This document shows positions 24,170 through 29,611 of a stretch of 29,611 bases of DNA, piece by piece (position 1 is the first letter of the stretch; the number at the start of each line of letters is the position of its first letter). The notes beneath the pieces were generated by a model. That model did no database searches and was not told the origin of the DNA. It worked only from the letters and a program-made list of their open reading frames with translations. Origin of the DNA: JARRNJ01 sp037385045 (GTDB taxonomy: Bacteria; Pseudomonadota; Gammaproteobacteria; JASBUN01); assembly GCA_037385045.1 (NCBI GenBank), contig JARRNJ010000024.1, positions 1 through 29,611 on the forward strand, written 5' to 3'. The position numbers and the translations under genes are program-made.

Positions 24170-25606
24170 CTAGACCCGGAACTGGTCCATGAACTCATGC
24201 ACCGGGGTTGACTCCAGGCGCGCCGGATCGGCAAACAGCGCGTCCACGGCCGCACACTGCTTGGCCGACAGGCGGGTGGCGATATTGCGCCGGAACTTTT
24301 CCACCAGCAGCGGCATGCCCTCGCTGCGCCGCCGGCGGTGGCCGATAGGGTATTCCACCGCGACGCGTTCGGTGGTGCTGCCGTCGTTGAAGGTGACCTG
24401 TACGGCATTGCCGATGGAGCGCTTCGCCGGGTCGAGATAATCACGGCTGAACTGCTGGTTCTCCGTCACGGTCATTTTGTCACGCAGTGCATCGATGCGT
24501 GCGTCGGCGGCGACCGCGTCCTCGTAGTCATCAGCGGTGAGGCGGCCGAAAATCAGCGGTACGGCCACCATATACTGGATGCAGTGGTCGCGGTCGGCCG
24601 GGTTGTGCAGCGGCCCGGTCTTGTCGATGATGCGGACCCCGGCTTCCTGGGTTTCGATGTCGATGCGGGCGATGCCGTCGAGGCGGTCCCGCACCTGCGG
24701 GTGCAGGGCGAGCGCGGCTTCCACCGCCGTCTGGGCGTGGAATTCGGCCGGAAACGAGATCTTGAACAAGACGTTTTCCATGACGTAGGAGCCGAACGCC
24801 TGGTTAACGGTCAGCGGCTTGCCCTCGAACAGCACTTCCTGGAACCCCCAGGTGGGCGCGCTCAGCGCTGACGGGTAGCCCATTTCGCCGCGCACCGCCA
24901 TCAGCGCCAACCGCACCGCCCGGCTGGTGGCGTCGCCGGCCGCCCAGCTTTTGCGTGAACCGGTGTTGGGTGCATGACGGTACGTGCGCAGGGCGCCGCC
25001 GTCGATGAAGGCGTTGGACACCGCGTTGACGATTTCCTCGTGGCTGGCCCCGAGCATGCCCGCCACCACCGCCGTGGAAGCCACGCGCACCAGCAGCACG
25101 TGATCGAGCCCGACCCGGTTGAAGCTGTTCTCCAGGGCCAGGACGCCCTGAATCTCGTGCGCCTGGATCATGGCCGTCAGCACGTCGCGTACGGTCAGCG
25201 CCCGCCCGCCGCGGCTCAGGTAGTCGGCGCAGGCAAGGATGCCGCCGAGGTTGTCCGACGGATGGCCCCACTCGGCGGCCAGCCATGTGTCGTTGTAGTC
25301 CAGCCAGCGGACCATGGCGCCGATATTGAACGCCGCCTGCACCGGATCGAGCTCGAAGCTGGTGCCCGGGACCCGGGCACCACCAGCCAGGGTGGCGCCC
25401 GGCACCACCGGTCCCAGCAGCTTGGTGCAGGCCGGATAACTGAGCGCCAGCAGGCCGCAGCCCAGCGTGTCCATGAGACAGTAGCGCGCCGTTTCCATGG
25501 CCTCCTCGCTGCGGCTGACGTCATGGTGGGCGACGTAGTCGGCAATCCGGACCAGCAACGGGTCGGGCTGCGGCCGCTGCGCCGAGCGCGGGTCGAAGTC
25601 GGACAT
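24170..25606 (-). CDS. prpD: 2-Methylcitrate dehydratase PrpD
   Basis: PrpD dehydrates 2-methylcitrate to 2-methyl-cis-aconitate in the methylcitrate cycle. The 478-residue protein belongs to the MmgE/PrpD family and has the usual length. Conserved segments include MDTLGCGLLAL, FELDPVQAAFNIGAMVRWLDYNDT, EWGHPSDNLGGILA, HEIQGVLAL and a C-terminal domain with ITVT-like KMTVTEN. GGAG precedes the ATG by about 8 bases. It starts 55 bases after prpC on the same strand. No acnD–prpF pair is present, so the PrpD route is used here, and a separate aconitase would hydrate the product to methylisocitrate. Confidence 0.95.
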   Translation of the reverse strand: MSDFDPRSAQRPQPDPLLVRIADYVAHHDVSRSEEAMETARYCLMDTLGCGLLALSYPACTKLLGPVVPGATLAGGARVPGTSFELDPVQAAFNIGAMVRWLDYNDTWLAAEWGHPSDNLGGILACADYLSRGGRALTVRDVLTAMIQAHEIQGVLALENSFNRVGLDHVLLVRVASTAVVAGMLGASHEEIVNAVSNAFIDGGALRTYRHAPNTGSRKSWAAGDATSRAVRLALMAVRGEMGYPSALSAPTWGFQEVLFEGKPLTVNQAFGSYVMENVLFKISFPAEFHAQTAVEAALALHPQVRDRLDGIARIDIETQEAGVRIIDKTGPLHNPADRDHCIQYMVAVPLIFGRLTADDYEDAVAADARIDALRDKMTVTENQQFSRDYLDPAKRSIGNAVQVTFNDGSTTERVAVEYPIGHRRRRSEGMPLLVEKFRRNIATRLSAKQCAAVDALFADPARLESTPVHEFMDQFRV

Positions 25607-25661
25607 GAGCTATCTCCAATCGTTGAGACGGGTGAGAACCTGGCGTCGCGCCGCAGGCGGG

Positions 25662-26789
25662 TCAGGTGCGTTGATCCAGGGGCACCCAGGGCCGGTTGTC
25701 GGGCCCGACATATTCGGCGCCGGGGCGGATCAGGCGGTTGTTGGCGCGCTGCTCGATGACATGGGCGGCCCATCCGCTGATGCGTGAACAGACGAACAGC
25801 GGCGTGAACAGGGGCGTCGGGATACCCATGAAGTGGTACGCCGAGGCGCTGAAGAAGTCGAGGTTCGGGAACAGCTTCTTTTCATCCCACATCACCTGTT
25901 CGATGACTTCGGAGATGGGGTACAGCTGGTGCGGGTCGCCGTTGTCCTCGGCCAGGCGCCGGGACCAGGCCTTGATGGTGGCGTTGCGCGGGTCGGACTC
26001 GCGGTAGACAGCGTGGCCGAAACCCATGATCTTCTCTTTCCGGGCCAGCATCTCACGTATTCCGGAGGCCGCCTGTTCGGGGGTCTGGAAGCGCTCGATC
26101 AAGGCCATGGCCGCCTCGTTGGCGCCTCCGTGCAGCGGGCCGCGCAGGGTGCCGATGGCGGCGGTGATGGCGGAGTAGAAGTCCGACAGAGTGGCGGCGC
26201 AGACACGGGCAGCGAACGTCGAGGCGTTGAATTCGTGTTCCGCGTACAGAATCAGCGACGCGTCCATTGCGCGCCGGTGCAGGTCCGAGGGCGCCTCGCC
26301 GTGCAACAACTGCAACAGATGCCCGCCGAGGGAGGGATTGTCGGTTTCCGTGTCGATGCGTTCACCGGTCTGGGTGAACCGGTACCAGTACATCAGCATC
26401 GAGGGCAGCGCCGCCAGCAGCCGGTCCGCGACCCGGTGCTGATGGTCGAAGTCCGGTTCCGGCTCCAGGGTGCCGAGCATGGAACAGCCGGTGCGCATCA
26501 CGTCCATCGGATGGGTGTTGGCCGGGATCCGCTCCAGTACCTCCCTCAGTTCGAGAGGGAGCCCGCGCAACTGACGCAACCGTGCGCAGTAGTCATCGAG
26601 CTGGGTGGCGGTGGGCAGCGCGCCGTAAATCAGAAGATAGGCGACTTCCTCGAACCGGGCGTTGTCAGCCAGCTCGGTGATGTCGTAGCCGCGGTAGGTC
26701 AGGCCCGAGCCTTCGCGGCCCACGGTGGCGATTGCGGTGGTGCCGGCCTGGATGCCGCGCAGGCCGGCGGTGCTGGCTTTGTCATTCAT
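25662..26789 (-). CDS. prpC: 2-Methylcitrate synthase PrpC
   Basis: PrpC condenses propionyl-CoA with oxaloacetate. The 375-residue protein is of the short citrate-synthase type. Catalytic residues are in place: H220 (GPLHGGANEA), H259 (MGFGHAVY) and D311 (LDFFSASAYH). EHEFNAST carries the conserved H185. Context (prpB before, prpD after) favours methylcitrate synthase over citrate synthase, though such enzymes often accept both acyl-CoAs. The ATG at 26789 overlaps the end of prpB by 8 bases and has GGAGG 8 bases upstream, inside prpB, so translation is probably coupled. Confidence 0.96.
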   Translation of the reverse strand: MNDKASTAGLRGIQAGTTAIATVGREGSGLTYRGYDITELADNARFEEVAYLLIYGALPTATQLDDYCARLRQLRGLPLELREVLERIPANTHPMDVMRTGCSMLGTLEPEPDFDHQHRVADRLLAALPSMLMYWYRFTQTGERIDTETDNPSLGGHLLQLLHGEAPSDLHRRAMDASLILYAEHEFNASTFAARVCAATLSDFYSAITAAIGTLRGPLHGGANEAAMALIERFQTPEQAASGIREMLARKEKIMGFGHAVYRESDPRNATIKAWSRRLAEDNGDPHQLYPISEVIEQVMWDEKKLFPNLDFFSASAYHFMGIPTPLFTPLFVCSRISGWAAHVIEQRANNRLIRPGAEYVGPDNRPWVPLDQRT

Positions 26790-27678
26790 CGCTGGATTCC
26801 TCCGATGCGAACAACTCGTCGAGCTTGCGCTCATAGGCGTAATAGTCGAGCACCTCGTAGAGTTCGGTGCGCGGCTGCATGCCCTCTACCTGGGAGCGCT
26901 GGGTGCCTTCAGCGCGCAGGGCGCCGAATACCGCCAGCGCCGCCGCGCTCATGGCGCGGAACGCCGACAGCGGGTACAGCGCCAGCCGCACCCCGGCCTC
27001 GCGCAGCTCTTCGACCGTGAACAGCGGCGTCTTGCCGAACTCGGTGATGTTGGCCAGCACCGGCGCCCGCACGGCGCCGGTGAAGGCGCGGTATTCGTCC
27101 AGCGTATGCAGGGCCTCGGCAAAGATCATGTCGGCGCCGGCCTCCACGTAGGCCTGCGCCCGCTCCACCGCCGCGCCGATGCCCTCGCTGGCGCGGGCGT
27201 CGGTGCGCGCCATGACGACAAAATCCGGATCCGGGCGCCCATCGACTGCGGCCTTGATGCGGTCGGCCATTTCCGCCGCCGATACCAACGCCTTGTTGGG
27301 CCGGTGGCCACAGCGTTTGCTCTGCACCTGATCCTCGATGTGCATGCCCCCGGCACCGGCCCGGGTCAGCTCGCGAACGGTGCGGGCAATCATCAAGGCG
27401 GCGCCCCAGCCGGTATCGGCGTCCACCAGCAGCGGCAGCTCGGTGGCGGCGCTGATGCGGCGCACGTCCTCGCAGACGTCGTTGAGGGTGGTCAGTCCCA
27501 GGTCGGGCAGGCCGAACGAGGCGTTGGCCACACCGGCGCCCGACAGGTAGATGGCGCGAAAACCGCTGCGTTCGGCCAACAGGGCGGAGTAGGCGTTGAC
27601 GGTGCCGACCACCTGCAACGGGCGCTCGGCGTCGACGGCGGCGCGCAAACGCGCGCCCGCCGAGGGGGCGTGAGTCAT
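26782..27678 (-). CDS. prpB: 2-Methylisocitrate lyase PrpB
   Basis: PrpB splits 2-methylisocitrate into pyruvate and succinate. The 298-residue protein is of the isocitrate-lyase/PEP-mutase superfamily. LSGAGVANASFGLPDLG comes first, then the metal-site DADTGWG (86-92) and the catalytic-loop KRCGH (121-125). ARTDA follows, and a C-terminal YPLSAFRAM block. The ATG at 27678 follows GGAG 5-6 bases upstream; an ATG three codons earlier (27687) is possible. It lies 61 bases after prpE. Its 3' end overlaps prpC, consistent with one operon prpE–prpB–prpC–prpD. Confidence 0.96.
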   Translation of the reverse strand: MTHAPSAGARLRAAVDAERPLQVVGTVNAYSALLAERSGFRAIYLSGAGVANASFGLPDLGLTTLNDVCEDVRRISAATELPLLVDADTGWGAALMIARTVRELTRAGAGGMHIEDQVQSKRCGHRPNKALVSAAEMADRIKAAVDGRPDPDFVVMARTDARASEGIGAAVERAQAYVEAGADMIFAEALHTLDEYRAFTGAVRAPVLANITEFGKTPLFTVEELREAGVRLALYPLSAFRAMSAAALAVFGALRAEGTQRSQVEGMQPRTELYEVLDYYAYERKLDELFASEESSDE

Positions 27679-27739
27679 GATCTCCATCCTTTTTGTTGAG
27701 GTTGAGCCACCGACGCGGATCTCCGCGCCGGCGCGGTAA

Positions 27740-29611
27740 TCAATCGAAATCGGCGCCGGGATAGCCGAGTTCGTGCAGGGACTCGGTGATCTCATCCAGG
27801 ATCTGCGGGTCGTCGATGGTCGGCGGTACCTTGTACTCCTTGCCGTCGGCGATGTCACGCATGGTGCCGCGCAGGATCTTTCCGGACCGCGTCTTGGGCA
27901 GGCGCGCAACCACACTGACGCGCCGGAATGCGGCCACCGGTCCGATCTTTTCGCGCACCAGCGCGACCAGCTCAGCGGACAGCTGGTCGGGGTCGACGTC
28001 GGCTCCCGCCTTGAGCACGATCAGCCCCAGCGGAATCTGCCCCTTGAGTGCGTCGGCGACGCCGATCACGGCGCACTCCGCTACCGCCGGATGCGAGGCC
28101 AGCACCTCCTCTATGGCGCCGGTGGACAGGCGGTGTCCGGCGACGTTGATGATGTCGTCGATGCGGCTCATGATCCACAGATACCCGTCTTCGTCCCGGT
28201 AACCGGCGTCGCCGCTGAGATAGTAACCGGGATAGCGCTCCAGGTAGCCCTTGACGAACCGTTCGTCGTTCTGCCACAGCGTCGGCAGGGTACCGGGCGG
28301 CAGCGGCAGGCGGATCACGATGTTGCCGATGGTCCCGGGCGGCGTCTCGTTCCCTGACTCGTCCAGGAAGCGTACGTCGTAGCCCGGCACGGCTTTGGTG
28401 GGCGACCCCGGTTTGACCGGCAGCGCCTCGATCCCCAGGCAGTTGGCGCCCACCGCCCAGGCGGTTTCGGTCTGCCACCAATGGTCGATCACGGGTACGC
28501 CGAGCAGGTCCTCGGCCCATACCAGGGTGTCGGGGTCGCAGCGCTCGCCAGCCAGGAACAGGGCGCGGAAGTTCTCCATCGCGTATTGCTTCCGGTATTC
28601 GCCCTGCGGGTCCTCCTTCTTGATGGCGCGAAAGGCCGTCGGCGCCGTGAACAGGGTGGATACGCCGTGGTCGTTGATGACCCGCCAGAACGCGCCGGGA
28701 TCGGGGGTGCCGACCGGTTTGCCCTCGTACATGATGGTGGTGCAGCCCTTGAGCAGCGGCGCGTAGACGATGTAGGAGTGGCCCACCACCCAGCCCACGT
28801 CGGAGGCGGCCCAGTAGACTTCGCCGGCGTCGACGTTGTAGACGTTCTTCATGCTCCATTTCATGGCCACGGCGTGGCCGCCGTTGTCGCGCAGGATGCC
28901 CTTGGGCTGACCGGTGGTACCGGATGTGTGGAGAATGTACAGCGTATCCGTGGCGGCCAGTGGCACGCAGTCGGCGGGGCTGGCCGAGGCCAGTTCCTGG
29001 TTCCAGTCCCGGTCCCGGGCGGAATCTAGGGTCGCCTCGCACTGGGACCGCTGCAGGACGATGCAGCGCTCCGGCGGATGCTGGGACAGGCGGATGGCCT
29101 CGTCCAGCAGCGGCTTATACTGCACGATGCGGTTGGGCTCCAGTCCGCAGGAAGCGGTCAGCACCATCCTCGGCCGGGCGTCGTCGATGCGGCTGGCCAG
29201 CTCCCGGGGTGCGAAGCCGCCGAACACCACCGAATGGATGGCGCCGATGCGTGCGCAGGCGAGCATGGCAATGGCCGCTTCCGGCACCATGGGCATATAA
29301 AGGATGACGCGGTCGCCCTTGCCGATGCCGTGGGCTTTGAGCACTCCGGCGAAGAGTGCAACGGCGTCGCGCAGTTCGCGATAGGTCCAACTCTTGACCG
29401 TGCCGGTCACCGGGCTGTCGTAGATCAGCGCCTTCTGGTCGGCGCGGCCGTTGTCGACGTGGAAATCGAGGGCGTTGTAGCAGGTATTCAGTTCACCGCC
29501 GACGAACCAGCGGTAGAAGGGCTTGTTGCTGTCGTCCAGCACCCGGTCCCAGCGCCGGTACCAGTGGATGTCCTCGGCGGCTTCGGCCCAGAAGCCTTCG
29601 GGGTCGTTCAG
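27740..29611 (-). CDS. prpE: Propionyl-CoA synthetase PrpE, 5' end cut by window edge
   Basis: PrpE activates propionate to propionyl-CoA through an acyl-adenylate, the entry step of the methylcitrate pathway. The frame stays open to the last base of the window (624 codons, beginning LNDPEGFWAEAAED), so the true start lies beyond the right edge; an internal ATG at 29542 is not the start. Adenylate-forming motifs are intact: YILHTSGTTGQPKG, DHWWQTETAW, YLSGDAGYRDEDGY, and the C-terminal RSGKILRGTMR containing the catalytic lysine that acetylation controls in related enzymes. An acetyl-CoA synthetase would look similar; the FYRWFVGGELNTCYNALD segment and the prp neighbours favour PrpE. It is first in order in this visible cluster; no PrpR-type regulator is in view. 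Confidence 0.93.
   Translation of the reverse strand: MNDPEGFWAEAAEDIHWYRRWDRVLDDSNKPFYRWFVGGELNTCYNALDFHVDNGRADQKALIYDSPVTGTVKSWTYRELRDAVALFAGVLKAHGIGKGDRVILYMPMVPEAAIAMLACARIGAIHSVVFGGFAPRELASRIDDARPRMVLTASCGLEPNRIVQYKPLLDEAIRLSQHPPERCIVLQRSQCEATLDSARDRDWNQELASASPADCVPLAATDTLYILHTSGTTGQPKGILRDNGGHAVAMKWSMKNVYNVDAGEVYWAASDVGWVVGHSYIVYAPLLKGCTTIMYEGKPVGTPDPGAFWRVINDHGVSTLFTAPTAFRAIKKEDPQGEYRKQYAMENFRALFLAGERCDPDTLVWAEDLLGVPVIDHWWQTETAWAVGANCLGIEALPVKPGSPTKAVPGYDVRFLDESGNETPPGTIGNIVIRLPLPPGTLPTLWQNDERFVKGYLERYPGYYLSGDAGYRDEDGYLWIMSRIDDIINVAGHRLSTGAIEEVLASHPAVAECAVIGVADALKGQIPLGLIVLKAGADVDPDQLSAELVALVREKIGPVAAFRRVSVVARLPKTRSGKILRGTMRDIADGKEYKVPPTIDDPQILDEITESLHELGYPGADFD

Overview
The window is a gene-dense, high-GC chromosomal segment. 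Every recognisable protein is of proteobacterial type, and several gene neighbourhoods are typical of Gammaproteobacteria: tesA/ybbA/ybbP, rpmE–nuclease–malic enzyme, rph–rdgB, yicC–gmk–rpoZ–spoT–ridA, and a prp propionate cluster. I would place it in a free-living, high-GC gammaproteobacterium (Pseudomonas-like or Chromatiales-like), but the sequence alone does not fix the genus. I see no rRNA, tRNA, CRISPR array, insertion sequence, integrase or phage gene. The segment reads as core genome.

Layout. 0–1.1 kb: hemE (haem synthesis). 1.3–3.9 kb: a membrane-anchored GGDEF–EAL protein with both catalytic motifs intact. 3.9–8.3 kb: a secreted DUF2914 protein and the lipase tesA on the minus strand, then the divergent ABC exporter ybbA–ybbP; tesA and ybbA start on the same CATG. 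8.3–8.6 kb: a convergent gap with a 14-bp tandem repeat and an inverted copy. 8.6–11.3 kb, all minus strand: DUF3135 gene, rpmE, SNase-like nuclease and a short malic enzyme. 11.3–11.75 kb: a gene-free stretch with perfect DnaA boxes and an AT-rich block. 11.75–15.7 kb, minus strand: rph, rdgB, a U32-family tRNA hydroxylation gene (trhP-like) and hemW. 15.9–17.7 kb, minus strand: a Ser/Thr kinase followed by a PP2C phosphatase. 17.8–22.6 kb, plus strand: yicC, gmk, rpoZ, spoT, ridA. 23–29.6 kb, minus strand: prpE (cut by the right edge), prpB, prpC, prpD, then a four-helix membrane protein and a c-type cytochrome.

How the genes work together. The prp genes form a methylcitrate pathway: PrpE activates propionate, PrpC condenses propionyl-CoA with oxaloacetate, PrpD dehydrates methylcitrate, and PrpB cleaves methylisocitrate to pyruvate and succinate. 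The gmk–rpoZ–spoT group links guanine nucleotide supply, RNA polymerase omega (part of a ppGpp site in E. coli) and ppGpp turnover. Rph and RdgB cover RNA 3'-end processing and removal of damaged purine nucleotides. The kinase–phosphatase pair lies between these groups and is the main signalling module besides the GGDEF–EAL protein.

Most of the window is ordinary housekeeping sequence. The items most worth a second look are the DnaA-box/AT-rich region at 11.46–11.72 kb, the hexanucleotide-encoded Ser-Pro tail on the omega subunit, the kinase/phosphatase pair, the cytochrome and membrane protein after the prp genes, and the repeat-rich convergent gap at 8.37–8.52 kb. I did not find clear evidence of a new defence or mobile system.
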